A DNA stretch of 36,838 nt from a virus. The notes below the pieces were generated by a model, which was not told the origin of the DNA, did not search any database, and was given only the letters and a program-made list of their open reading frames with translations. The first letter of the stretch is position 1; each line of letters starts with the position of its first letter. The stretch spans positions 1 to 36,838 of IMG/VR virus record IMGVR_UViG_3300000101_000055, one strand, 5' to 3'. Shown here piece by piece: positions 7,434 through 14,836 of this stretch. The position numbers and the translations under genes were made by a program.

Positions 7434-8206
7434 TACACTTCACGTTCTGTATCAAAAGCCATAATGTGAGCACGTCCTGTAAACCTCCATCCTTTATCTC
7501 TTACAAAATCCATAACTACAGGATAACTTTCCATTAATGAAATACGATCATCCCCCGCGGGCATTGCCCATACTTTTTCATTAGGGATTTCTAATTCATT
7601 TAAAAAATCTTCAACTTCTCCAACCATTGAAAGCTCTTTGTCAAGGACAGGCTTAATATGGTAGTCATGGTGATAATCAATACTTTTTTTAATTGCATCT
7701 TTATTTAATCTGAGTTTGTTGTGGCGTGTGACCATTTTTTCATCCGTAATTGCACCTTGAGGTGTCTTAACTCCCAATACAGGAATACTATTGGAAAACT
7801 TAGGACTAATACTAAGAAGATTAATGGGATAGTCAGTAGCAAGAAAATGGCTTCCTTCAGTTTCAATAGTAACAAATATATTTCTTTCATTAGCGAGATG
7901 TGTTAATTCATTTACAAGGGCGGGGTGCATAGTTGGTGACCCTCCTGTTAACATCATTTCTGTAATGTGAGGGTTTTCATCATACATTTTAATTATATCA
8001 TTAAATGCATATTTTCCTTTTTCAGGATGAATAGAAGTATACCAAGAATCACACCATCCACCTTCGCCAAAATAGCATCGATGTGTGCATCCAGATGTAC
8101 GTACAACAATGGTAGGATAACCTTGACGACTTCCTTCACTTTGTACTGCGGTATATACTTCGACAATTGGGAGAACTTTAGAATAGTCCTCAACTCTTTT
8201 TAACAT
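7433..8206 (-). CDS. queE: 7-carboxy-7-deazaguanine synthase (radical SAM)
   Basis: This 257-aa protein is a radical SAM enzyme of the QueE family, which converts carboxytetrahydropterin to 7-carboxy-7-deazaguanine. The start VYTAVQSEGSRQGYPTIVV is typical, as is MMLTGGSPTMHP (GGxP, which contacts SAM). The cluster-binding cysteines are C40, C44 and C52: C-x3-C-x7-C rather than the common C-x3-C-x2-C. QueE proteins are known to vary in this loop, so activity is still likely. The ATG at 8206 follows an A-rich leader with two small hairpins. The stop overlaps a 53-aa membrane-protein gene. It works between QueD and QueC in preQ0 synthesis. Confidence 0.9.
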   Translation of the reverse strand: MLKRVEDYSKVLPIVEVYTAVQSEGSRQGYPTIVVRTSGCTHRCYFGEGGWCDSWYTSIHPEKGKYAFNDIIKMYDENPHITEMMLTGGSPTMHPALVNELTHLANERNIFVTIETEGSHFLATDYPINLLSISPKFSNSIPVLGVKTPQGAITDEKMVTRHNKLRLNKDAIKKSIDYHHDYHIKPVLDKELSMVGEVEDFLNELEIPNEKVWAMPAGDDRISLMESYPVVMDFVRDKGWRFTGRAHIMAFDTEREV

Positions 8207-8276
8207 ATGTTAATTTTTTTAAGTGGTTTTACAGTCACTTGACCATTTATATTGGTCCCAATATAATAAAACTATT
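8207..8276 (-). promoter_or_regulatory. Tandem hairpins in the queE leader
   Basis: The 70 bases between the S74 fibre gene and queE contain two small inverted repeats: GACCA (8241-8245) with TGGTC (8253-8257), 7-base loop, and AAGTG (8221-8225) with CACTT (8236-8240), 10-base loop. In the gene direction they are followed by an A-run, not a T-run, so they do not look like an intrinsic terminator. The sequence does not match a preQ1 riboswitch. It may be a leader structure or a weak transcription end for the fibre gene. Confidence 0.3.
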
Positions 8277-9617
8277 TTAGGTATCCAAACTATCTAATCG
8301 AGTTTTTAAATCTATTATTTCTTTTTGTTGATCTTGAACAGCTTTAATTAATAAAGATGTTAATTTAGAATATTTTATACCATCCGCTCCTCCATTTTCA
8401 TCAATATGTACTAATTCAGGGATGTGTTTTTCTACTTCTTCTGCAATTAATCCTATATCTTTAAACCCAGTATCTTTCCAATCAAATGTAACAGGACGTA
8501 ATTTATATAAATTAGCTACTGAATCTAAACTAGATACATTTTGCTTATATCTTAAAGCTGAGGTTTCTGTTATGCTAGTAGCAAAGAAAGTACCTGTAAC
8601 TGCTAAAGAACCTGTTATATCAGCTGATCCGCTAAATGGAAATCCTGAAGCAGCACCACCACCTGCGTTTAATGCAAATGAAGCAGTTTCAGCAAATGAA
8701 GATGAAATAACACCTACAATTTGAGCTCCACTACCTGTAAAAGATCCTGTATAAGAACCAGTCATTGATCCTGATAGGAAAGAATAAAAACTACTTGAAA
8801 ATGAACCTGTAAATGGACCATCACCACTTGCTGCAAATGAACCAGAGGTAATAATATTAACAGAAGAACTTTCAGCATATGATGCTGTAACAGCAAAAGA
8901 GGCTGAGGTAATTGTACCTAGTACTACAGAAGCTGTATCTGCAGATGTTGCATTCCCTTCTAAAGCACCTATAAATTTAGTTGCTGTTAATGTATTAGTA
9001 GAAGGAACATAATTAAGCCCTATATCTGTATTAGCTCTATGACTTCCAGATGTACCTTGAGCAAATAAAATATAATTTGTACTAGCATCACTATCATCAG
9101 GATTTACAAATACATTTGTTGCTAATGTTGCTTCCGAGGCAGATACTGCATAACTAGAAGATATAGCATGACTTGCTGTAACCGCATGTGATGAAGTTAT
9201 TGTTCCTGTTAATCCAGAACCATCACCTTGATATGACCCACTAAATGAACCACTGATATAAGGACTATTTAAAGAACCCGTTATGGTTACACTACCTGTA
9301 AATTGATGAGTATCATCTAAGGAATCTCCAAACTTAGTAGAACCACTTGCAAATATAATAGAAGAAGATTCATACGTAGTTACTAAATAAGTAATAGAAG
9401 CAGTACCATCTATAATTAAATTTCCAGACATACTAACAGAACCCGTAAAAGCGGTTGTCCCACTTACAAATAATGATCCTGTGAGCGCAGTTGAACCTGA
9501 TAAATCTAGTGAAGCAGTTAAACGAGTATATCCTAATCCATTTTGAATTCTCTCATTTTCTATATGTAATAACTGATCATAGGTAGACTTGATCGTCCTA
9601 TTAGTGAATGTAGACAT
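8277..9617 (-). CDS. Tail fibre/spike protein with C-terminal S74 chaperone-peptidase domain
   Basis: The 446-aa protein is built of short Gly/Ser/Thr-rich beta repeats (ITGSL, VSGTTAFTGS, GDGSGLTG) through about residue 345, as in trimeric fibres. It ends with an intramolecular chaperone of the peptidase S74 type: ETSALRYKQNV carries the Ser and Lys expected for self-cleavage, then PVTFDWK, DIGLIAEEVEKHIPEL and a terminal coiled coil (KAVQDQQKEIIDLK). Such domains trimerise the fibre and then cut themselves off. It is likely a receptor-binding virion protein, although it sits amid the 7-deazaguanine genes. It has its own upstream late-type box (9641-9648) and a terminator just before that, so it can be expressed separately. 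A paralogue lies at 35297-35977. Confidence 0.88.
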   Translation of the reverse strand: MSTFTNRTIKSTYDQLLHIENERIQNGLGYTRLTASLDLSGSTALTGSLFVSGTTAFTGSVSMSGNLIIDGTASITYLVTTYESSSIIFASGSTKFGDSLDDTHQFTGSVTITGSLNSPYISGSFSGSYQGDGSGLTGTITSSHAVTASHAISSSYAVSASEATLATNVFVNPDDSDASTNYILFAQGTSGSHRANTDIGLNYVPSTNTLTATKFIGALEGNATSADTASVVLGTITSASFAVTASYAESSSVNIITSGSFAASGDGPFTGSFSSSFYSFLSGSMTGSYTGSFTGSGAQIVGVISSSFAETASFALNAGGGAASGFPFSGSADITGSLAVTGTFFATSITETSALRYKQNVSSLDSVANLYKLRPVTFDWKDTGFKDIGLIAEEVEKHIPELVHIDENGGADGIKYSKLTSLLIKAVQDQQKEIIDLKTRLDSLDT

Positions 9618-9640
9618 TTACAGCTGTTTTTTGTACTATG

Positions 9641-9648
9641 ATAAATAT
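9641..9648 (-). promoter_or_regulatory. Putative late promoter box (ATATTTAT) of the S74 fibre gene
   Basis: Read on the minus strand this is TTATATATTTATCATAG, ending 23 bases before the fibre ATG at 9617. It shares ATATTTAT with eight other sites upstream of mostly virion genes in this window. Its occurrence here, isolated among metabolic genes but in front of a virion gene, is good support for a late-class role. Confidence 0.6.
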
Positions 9649-9654
9649 ATAAAG

Positions 9655-9674
9655 GAGACCGCTTAAGCGGCCCC
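9655..9674 (-). terminator. Intrinsic terminator after queC
   Basis: On the minus strand GGGCCGC-TTAA-GCGGTCT forms a stem of about 8 base pairs (two G-U pairs) around the perfect palindrome CCGCTTAAGCGG. A C then TTT follow. It lies 26 bases after the queC stop and immediately before the fibre promoter box, so it separates the 7-deazaguanine message from the late fibre message. Confidence 0.7.
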
Positions 9675-9699
9675 ATTTTTTAAAAATTTAATTTATTTA

Positions 9700-10509
9700 T
9701 TAAGCATCACCCAATACTGCAGTATGATTTGCTAAAAGTTCCTTTACATATGTTTCCGCAATATCATATTTAACTTCTCCACTTTCATCCTCATATTGTA
9801 CGGGATCTTTACGACCCAAATTAATAAACGCTTCAATTCTTTCAACAGATGAAGCACTTTTGTAATCAGAGTTACCTGATGGGTAGGGTTTGTATGAGGT
9901 ATTTGTTCTTTTGTATACTTCATCAAAATCCAATTCCAATTGTTTAATGAGTTCTTGTCCATCTTTTAATATTCCAAGTTTATCTGTGTCTAAATATGGG
10001 GTAAAATAGCCAACACGATCAGCTTCCCAATTTCCAATTCTAAATGCGGCATCATCGGCATCTCTAAATTCTTGTCTACAATCAGGATAAATAGCATGAT
10101 CTCCAGCGTGAATGCCTAAAGCAATATCTGTTTTTTCTTCAGTATCATTTGCTATAGATAATGCTACAGCTTGAACAATAGAAGCAAATATTTTATTCCT
10201 ATTAGGTACAACTGTTTCTTTCATATTATCTTGTTCATAATGACCTTCAGGAACATCCTCACCTCCATCTACTAAAGCTGAGCTTAATAATTGTGATAAT
10301 CCATCAAGTTTAACTACTTGATATGTAATATAATGCCCATTTTCTTTTAAATAGTCTACTAATTCTTGGGCTTTATCTAATTCTACTTTATGTTTTTGAC
10401 CATAATCAAAAGATAAAGCAGTTACTGTATTATACTCAGTTAATGTTCTAAGTAATAATGTTGAGGAATCCATTCCTCCACTTAAGGATACTACGACGTT
10501 TTTTGCCAT
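9700..10509 (-). CDS. queC: 7-cyano-7-deazaguanine (preQ0) synthase, zinc-cysteine-less form
   Basis: The 269-aa protein is QueC, which turns 7-carboxy-7-deazaguanine into preQ0 with ATP and ammonia. The PP-loop SLSGGMDSS (8-16) binds ATP, and VPNRNKIF, GIHAGDHAIYPDCRQEF and DTDKLGI are conserved family segments. Usual QueC carries four zinc-binding cysteines near the C-terminus, in the TxSCY and CGxCxxC region. Here the same place reads TNTSYKPYP then NSDYKSASSVERIEAF: the cysteines are replaced (candidates Ser205, Ser214, Lys217, Ser220), and only one Cys (144) remains in the protein. The rest is intact, so a zinc-free but active enzyme is more likely than a dead one. The leader is A-rich (AAATAAATAAAAATG). 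Confidence 0.92.
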   Translation of the reverse strand: MAKNVVVSLSGGMDSSTLLLRTLTEYNTVTALSFDYGQKHKVELDKAQELVDYLKENGHYITYQVVKLDGLSQLLSSALVDGGEDVPEGHYEQDNMKETVVPNRNKIFASIVQAVALSIANDTEEKTDIALGIHAGDHAIYPDCRQEFRDADDAAFRIGNWEADRVGYFTPYLDTDKLGILKDGQELIKQLELDFDEVYKRTNTSYKPYPSGNSDYKSASSVERIEAFINLGRKDPVQYEDESGEVKYDIAETYVKELLANHTAVLGDA

Positions 10510-10511
10510 TT

Positions 10512-10697
10512 TTATTTATTTTTCTTTTGCCAGGTATTACTAAGCGTATAGGCAAACGCTTTAAATTTACATTTTATATAAGAAATAATATACGAAAAGA
10601 TTGTTGATATCCCAAATCCTCCTATTAAAAGGGTCCAAATATTTGGGTGAAAATGTTCTCCACAAAAACCAAAAATATGTTTAATTATTTCTGTCAT
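10512..10697 (-). CDS. Small 61-aa membrane protein
   Basis: The product has one clear hydrophobic segment (WTLLIGGFGISTIFSYIISY, about residues 21-40) after a short N-terminal part with His and Cys, and a basic C-terminus (FKAFAYTLSNTWQKKNK). It has no known motif. The start overlaps the end of the DpdA-like gene by 17 bases and the stop is 2 bases before queC, so it is part of the 7-deazaguanine operon. A holin-like or envelope role cannot be judged from the sequence. Confidence 0.7.
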   Translation of the reverse strand: MTEIIKHIFGFCGEHFHPNIWTLLIGGFGISTIFSYIISYIKCKFKAFAYTLSNTWQKKNK

Positions 10698-11484
10698 AAT
10701 TTTTTAATCCATTTATTTTACGAAATTGTTTTACATTTGTTAATACTAAATTATAATTTAATGCATTATGATTTATATCAAAATAAGTATTCATATTAGG
10801 AGATGGTTTTTTATTTAAACCAAAACTTTTATATTTAATACCTTCTAAAGCTGACATAATGGGGTTTGATGTGTCAATCGATTCTATTTGTGGATGGTTA
10901 TCATACCAACCAAATTCCTGTGGAATTGAACAACCTAATAAATGGAGTTTAATATCATTAAAATTATTTAATTTTAGTAAACCATTTACAAATCTTACTC
11001 TACCTAATGATTTTCCCATATCTACATTAGTATGAGGAAAAAAACTATTATACCAAGTTGCACCATATGAAACACATAATTTTTTATAACCTAAATTTAT
11101 TAATAAATTAGCACATAAATAAGCTTCATTTTTATCTTCACCTTGAATTACCGCTACTAATTTTGTTTTTTCTGGGTATTCAAATTGTTTCCAATATTTA
11201 GCCTGTGCAGCTGTTTGACTACATTTCATCCAAACATCAGGTACAATAAATTCATCGGGTTCTAATTCATCAATCCAATATCTTAAACGTCTATGATCAT
11301 ATGCTTCACCTAATTCGTGAAGCGAATTATCCATTATAATATAACGTCCTTGTTTTTTAGATTCATAAAAGAAGTTTTTATATTGTTCATCCTTATCTAA
11401 TAGATGAGGGAGGCAATAATCATAATCATTCCATTCACGACTATTATTTAATAAACAACGGGGAACTTCATGACTAACCTTCAT
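10681..11484 (-). CDS. DpdA-like DNA 7-deazaguanine transglycosylase (TGT superfamily)
   Basis: The 267-aa protein resembles the shorter phage DpdA group of the tRNA-guanine transglycosylase superfamily. YIIMDNSLHELGE sits where TGTs have their first catalytic Asp, followed by DEFIVPDV, KLVAVIQGE, HLLGCSIPQEFGW and IESIDTSNPI, where the last Asp may be the nucleophile. Such enzymes exchange guanine in DNA for a 7-deazaguanine such as preQ0. The surrounding queD, queC, queE and folE genes fit this well. ATG at 11484 was chosen: it overlaps the queD stop by 11 bases, and the only upstream alternative (11493) is a GTG. No tRNA-TGT zinc motif is visible. The final modified base is unknown. Confidence 0.8.
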   Translation of the reverse strand: MKVSHEVPRCLLNNSREWNDYDYCLPHLLDKDEQYKNFFYESKKQGRYIIMDNSLHELGEAYDHRRLRYWIDELEPDEFIVPDVWMKCSQTAAQAKYWKQFEYPEKTKLVAVIQGEDKNEAYLCANLLINLGYKKLCVSYGATWYNSFFPHTNVDMGKSLGRVRFVNGLLKLNNFNDIKLHLLGCSIPQEFGWYDNHPQIESIDTSNPIMSALEGIKYKSFGLNKKPSPNMNTYFDINHNALNYNLVLTNVKQFRKINGLKNYDRNN

Positions 11485-11938
11485 ATATAGCACTATTTTT
11501 ACTGTGTTCCATAAATTCTACCCTTACTACTTTAACTCTGTTTTTAGTTTCAGCTTTAACAAAGGTATTTAATTTATTAAAAACATATTCAGCAAATTTT
11601 TCTGCTCCAACTGCTGGGACTACTCTTACTTGTGCTACTTCATGTACACCCATTGATTGAAACGATTCTACAAATGGATCATCTTCTGCTACTATAACAG
11701 TATGATCAAACATATAATCCATCCACTCTTTAGGGGATTTACCATCAATTTGAGTTTCAGCACGTTTCATACCTCCAAAATCCCAAACCCAGTTTTTTTC
11801 ATCTAATTCACCTTCAAACCATACTTTAAATGATATCCCATAACCATGAAGATATTTACAGTGTGTTTCTTCTGCTTTAAATTGACGAAATACAGTTGAG
11901 AACCCGTCAAATATTTTTGTTGATTGAAATTTACCCAT
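11474..11938 (-). CDS. queD: 6-carboxy-5,6,7,8-tetrahydropterin synthase, variant metal site
   Basis: This 154-aa protein is QueD, the second enzyme of preQ0 synthesis. ETHCKYLHGYGISFKVWF holds the catalytic Cys27 and His31, and MFDHTVIV (His of the catalytic triad), VGAEKFAEYV and EHSKNSAIYEG complete the family pattern. Standard QueD binds zinc with three His (one in FSAAH, two in HGH). Here the first is Phe17 (FSTVFRQ) and the third is Tyr33 (HGY), with an extra His26 before the catalytic Cys. I recall a marine subfamily with the same THCKxLHGY pattern, so it is probably functional with a rearranged site. The start overlaps the thioredoxin stop region by 8 bases and the end overlaps the DpdA-like gene. 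Confidence 0.9.
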   Translation of the reverse strand: MGKFQSTKIFDGFSTVFRQFKAEETHCKYLHGYGISFKVWFEGELDEKNWVWDFGGMKRAETQIDGKSPKEWMDYMFDHTVIVAEDDPFVESFQSMGVHEVAQVRVVPAVGAEKFAEYVFNKLNTFVKAETKNRVKVVRVEFMEHSKNSAIYEG

Positions 11939-12179
11939 TATAAAAATTTAAAATTGCTTCTTTTGATTGCATTCCTACTAACCTCCCTTTAGCAACTCCT
12001 GATTCATCTACTAAAATTAATGAAGGTACATTTCTAACTCCATATTTTATAGACATATCTTGGTTACCATCTACATCAACTTTTTGAAAGTTAATTTGTC
12101 CACTTAAAGAATCCATTACTGGACCTAATGTTTTGCATGGCCCACACCATGCTGCAGTAAAATAAAGTATTTTTTTCAT
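11931..12179 (-). CDS. Thioredoxin
   Basis: This 82-aa protein is a compact thioredoxin: ILYFTAAWCGPCKTLGP carries the WCGPC redox site, then VDVDGNQDMSIKYGVRNVPSLILV with the cis-Pro (VPS), then a short C-terminal strand and helix. It is shorter than E. coli thioredoxin (about 108 aa) and lacks the first strand and helix, as common in phage versions. It is the natural electron donor for the ribonucleotide reductase encoded at 13120-16322. T4 also encodes its own thioredoxin (NrdC) for this. It is translated with queD (8-base overlap). Confidence 0.92.
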   Translation of the reverse strand: MKKILYFTAAWCGPCKTLGPVMDSLSGQINFQKVDVDGNQDMSIKYGVRNVPSLILVDESGVAKGRLVGMQSKEAILNFYNG

Positions 12180-12192
12180 GTTGCTAATTTAA

Positions 12193-12381
12193 TTAAACTA
12201 ATTCTTCATAAACACCAACCACTTCAGCTAAAAGTAATCCTATAAATCCTATTTCATACCATCCCCATAATCCAGCTACACAAGCTACAATTCGGATTGT
12301 TGATTTGATAAAAGATACTATTTGGTGTAATTTTGGGTTAGGCAGTTTTTCTAGGTCTACCTCTTTTTTTAATTTGTTCAT
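12193..12381 (-). CDS. Small 62-aa membrane protein
   Basis: A basic N-terminal part (MNKLKKEVDLEKLPNPK) is followed by a hydrophobic stretch from about residue 22 to 57 with Gly/Trp (VACVAGLWGWYEIGFIGLLL), enough for one or two membrane passes. No family is recognised. Its first 44 bases overlap the end of the upstream 171-aa gene in another frame. No later ATG exists, so either the overlap is real or this gene is spurious. The hydrophobic profile makes it likely real. Confidence 0.6.
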   Translation of the reverse strand: MNKLKKEVDLEKLPNPKLHQIVSFIKSTIRIVACVAGLWGWYEIGFIGLLLAEVVGVYEELV

Positions 12382-12853
12382 AACTTATATGTAATATTTT
12401 ATATTTGTCATCTATATGATAATAAAAATCAATCAGGGAACCACTAAAGTTTACCATTTCCTCTTTTACTTGTTCCTTATTAACACGAAAGTATTTAGGA
12501 AACTCATTATATAATGAATTTAACTTATCAAATTCATCTTTTTCAAAATCTTCAAGTAAACGTTTGCGACGTGCTCTTAATACAGCACCTTTTTCTACAA
12601 ACAAACCACTATCACCATTACATTCAATTTCCAAATCATTTAGTTCATGTTCAACCCATGCTGCTTGATACCAATAATGTGAAAAATCATAATCACCATT
12701 AAAAATACGATCGCGAAGTGGTTTACGATTATCTAATGGTTTGACTTTTGTATCATACATTCTCCACCATCGAAATTGATTGTAATTGAGTTTTTGTAAT
12801 TTAGAAAACTCCTTTTTTAAACGAGAACGTGATAGGGTAGGATTAAATGCCAT
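12338..12853 (-). CDS. Unknown 171-aa protein with AT-hook-like C-terminus
   Basis: I do not recognise the body of this protein. It starts MAFNPTLSRSRLKKEF and contains several aromatic segments (YNQFRWWRMYDTK, SHYWYQAAWVEHEL) and a basic stretch RARRKRLLEDFEKDEFD. The C-terminus is KKRGRPRKTA, a match to the AT-hook core (RGRP) that binds the minor groove of AT-rich DNA, which would suit this genome. The hook is encoded inside the overlap with the next gene. The start was set at the ATG at 12853, which overlaps the upstream gene by 11 bases; the upstream alternative is a TTG at 12874. DNA binding is inferred from the hook only. Confidence 0.7.
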   Translation of the reverse strand: MAFNPTLSRSRLKKEFSKLQKLNYNQFRWWRMYDTKVKPLDNRKPLRDRIFNGDYDFSHYWYQAAWVEHELNDLEIECNGDSGLFVEKGAVLRARRKRLLEDFEKDEFDKLNSLYNEFPKYFRVNKEQVKEEMVNFSGSLIDFYYHIDDKYKILHISYEQIKKRGRPRKTA

Positions 12854-13064
12854 ACTTCTTTTTATAACGTTCAATGAATATTTTCCCCATACCTACTTCT
12901 TTGATAATTGCCTTATTAGGTATACCAGGTATGCGGTAATCTAAATCTATTAGTTCATCAATATTTCTATTGCTAACAGTCTTTATTTTAATTTTTGCAT
13001 TTGAATTTTTTGATGTTGCAAATACAATTGAAATTGGTATTTTTGGATATTTTCCGTCTGCCAT
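12843..13064 (-). CDS. Unknown 73-aa protein
   Basis: A small basic protein, MADGKYPKIPISIVFATSK at the start, then a Lys/Asn-rich middle, and LDYRIPGIPNKAIIKEVGMG near the end. No motif is recognised. The leader AAAGGTTATG belongs to the GTTATG start context seen at other genes. It stands 55 bases after the end of the ribonucleotide reductase large subunit, and its end overlaps the next gene by 11 bases. Confidence 0.7.
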   Translation of the reverse strand: MADGKYPKIPISIVFATSKNSNAKIKIKTVSNRNIDELIDLDYRIPGIPNKAIIKEVGMGKIFIERYKKKYGI

Positions 13065-13119
13065 AACCTTTATTTTTTGTTTATCCGTAAATATACGAAC
13101 TTATTTTCAGGTAACCAAA

Positions 13120-14832
13120 TTACCCATCACAAGAAACACAATCAGCCATTCTGGATCCTAAATCTCCCTTAATTACCGAATCTGTTCTTAGGTAATATAA
13201 AGTTTTAACTCCTAATTTCCAAGCTTCTATATGAACTTGATTAATCCACTTAGGTGAATCACTTGGGTCAAAAGATAAATTTAAAGATTGAGTTTGATCA
13301 ATGTAACGTTGGCGGATAGCTGATTGTCTAACTAATTCTAATTGATTGATTTCTGAAAATGTTAAGAATAATTCTTTATCTTCGGGAGATAAAATAGTAT
13401 CAGGTAAATTTTGAACTGATCCTCCTTCTTGGAGCATTTGATCCCACCATTTATTTTTATCTTCCTTTTTATTAGCTAAAATATCCTGTAATACTTTATT
13501 TTTACGAATAAAAGTTCCTTTAGCGCCGTTAAATGTGTAAATATTAGCGGGTAACGGCTCAATACCAGCAGAAATACCACCAGTTATAACGCTATTCGAT
13601 ACGGTAGGAGCTATTGCAAGTAAATGTGTGTTTCTCATACCAGTACCTTTACACCATAATGGTTCTCCATATTCAGCAGCTAAATCTCTTGAAGCCTTTT
13701 CAGCTTTTAATTTAATATCTGAAAATATATTATGAGTATATGCTGTTGAGGAAATTGAGTTAAAAGGCATTCCTTTTTGTTGTAAAAATGTGTGCCATCC
13801 CATTACACCTAATCCTAAAGCTCTACCTTTTTTAGCATGAGCATGTGTTCTTTTTAGTGAATCTCTACCATTAGATTTATCTATAAATTCTTGCATTACA
13901 CCATCTAAAAACCAAGTAGATAATTCTACAGCATCTGTATCTTTCCATTCATCATATTTAGCTAAATTTAAAGAAGATAAACAGCAAATAAATGAATGTT
14001 CTTCATCTGTAAATAAAGTAATTTCAGTACAAATGTTAGTCATAGAAACATCCAAATTGTTCATCATATAAGCAATTGGGTTGTTTTTATTAACATTATC
14101 TTTATACATAATATAGGGTTCACCGGTTTCCATTCTTGCTTTAAGAATTTTAGCCCAACGTTCCATAGCGTCTGAATCTCTAGATTCTAACTTACGCATA
14201 AATGTATCGTCTACTACTACACATTGATGTAAATTAAGACATTGTCTATTTGGATCTCCTTTTGGTCTGCGAATTTCTAAAAACTCATCTATATCTAAAT
14301 GGTTAATATCTAAATTAACGGAAGCAGCTCCTCTTCTTACTGAACCTTGATTAGTAGCAATAATTGAAGAATCATAAATTTTACACCAAGGAACAACTCC
14401 CTCACTTTTACCATTACCTGTAATTTCTGTTCCTCTATGACGAATTCTTGATACAGAAATTCCAACTCCTCCTCCTTGAGAAGTTAATTTCATTAATTCA
14501 GCATTTGTTAAACCAATACCTCTAACAGAATCAGGTGTATCAATACCAAAACATGAAATTGGTAAACCTCTATCAGTTCCCATATTTGATAAAACCGGAG
14601 AGGCTAAGCCTAACCACCCATTCCACATTAGTTTGTAGAATTTATTTTCTAATTCTGGTTTTTTTAAACGCATTGCTGCAGCTGAGGCTACTCTTCTATA
14701 TGCTTTTTTAGGGGTTTCTCCAGGAAGTAAATAACCTTTTGAAATTGTAGCTAAGGATATTTCATCCATAAATTCGGGATAATCTTTACCTTTTTCCCAA
14801 TTTTCTGTACTTACTGTTAAAGTATTGTCCAT
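13120..14832 (-). CDS. nrdA: Ribonucleoside-diphosphate reductase, large subunit (class I, no ATP cone)
   Basis: This 570-aa protein is the catalytic subunit of class I ribonucleotide reductase, which makes deoxynucleoside diphosphates. LPISCFG (Cys94) gives one of the substrate-reducing cysteines. NICTE (266-270) carries the thiyl-radical Cys268 with Asn and Glu. CCLSSLNL gives the partner Cys283. PTVSNSVITGGISAGIEP is the phosphate-binding loop, and TLYYLRTDS has the radical-relay tyrosine pair. The end DCVSCDG is a C-terminal CxxC used for re-reduction, probably by the adjacent thioredoxin. At 570 aa it lacks the roughly 90-residue N-terminal ATP cone of E. coli NrdA, so dATP feedback is probably absent. 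A lipoprotein gene separates it from nrdB. Confidence 0.95.
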   Translation of the reverse strand: MDNTLTVSTENWEKGKDYPEFMDEISLATISKGYLLPGETPKKAYRRVASAAAMRLKKPELENKFYKLMWNGWLGLASPVLSNMGTDRGLPISCFGIDTPDSVRGIGLTNAELMKLTSQGGGVGISVSRIRHRGTEITGNGKSEGVVPWCKIYDSSIIATNQGSVRRGAASVNLDINHLDIDEFLEIRRPKGDPNRQCLNLHQCVVVDDTFMRKLESRDSDAMERWAKILKARMETGEPYIMYKDNVNKNNPIAYMMNNLDVSMTNICTEITLFTDEEHSFICCLSSLNLAKYDEWKDTDAVELSTWFLDGVMQEFIDKSNGRDSLKRTHAHAKKGRALGLGVMGWHTFLQQKGMPFNSISSTAYTHNIFSDIKLKAEKASRDLAAEYGEPLWCKGTGMRNTHLLAIAPTVSNSVITGGISAGIEPLPANIYTFNGAKGTFIRKNKVLQDILANKKEDKNKWWDQMLQEGGSVQNLPDTILSPEDKELFLTFSEINQLELVRQSAIRQRYIDQTQSLNLSFDPSDSPKWINQVHIEAWKLGVKTLYYLRTDSVIKGDLGSRMADCVSCDG

Positions 14833-14836
14833 TTTT

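Noticed and set aside
8207-8276. A preQ1 riboswitch upstream of queE
   Set aside because: The leader has two small hairpins but lacks the conserved C-rich loop and A-rich tail pattern of preQ1 aptamers.
13065-13119. A tenth promoter box (GTAAATATAC at about 13091) upstream of the 73-aa gene
   Set aside because: It differs from the shared word at a core position and stands before a non-virion gene; it may be chance in AT-rich sequence.
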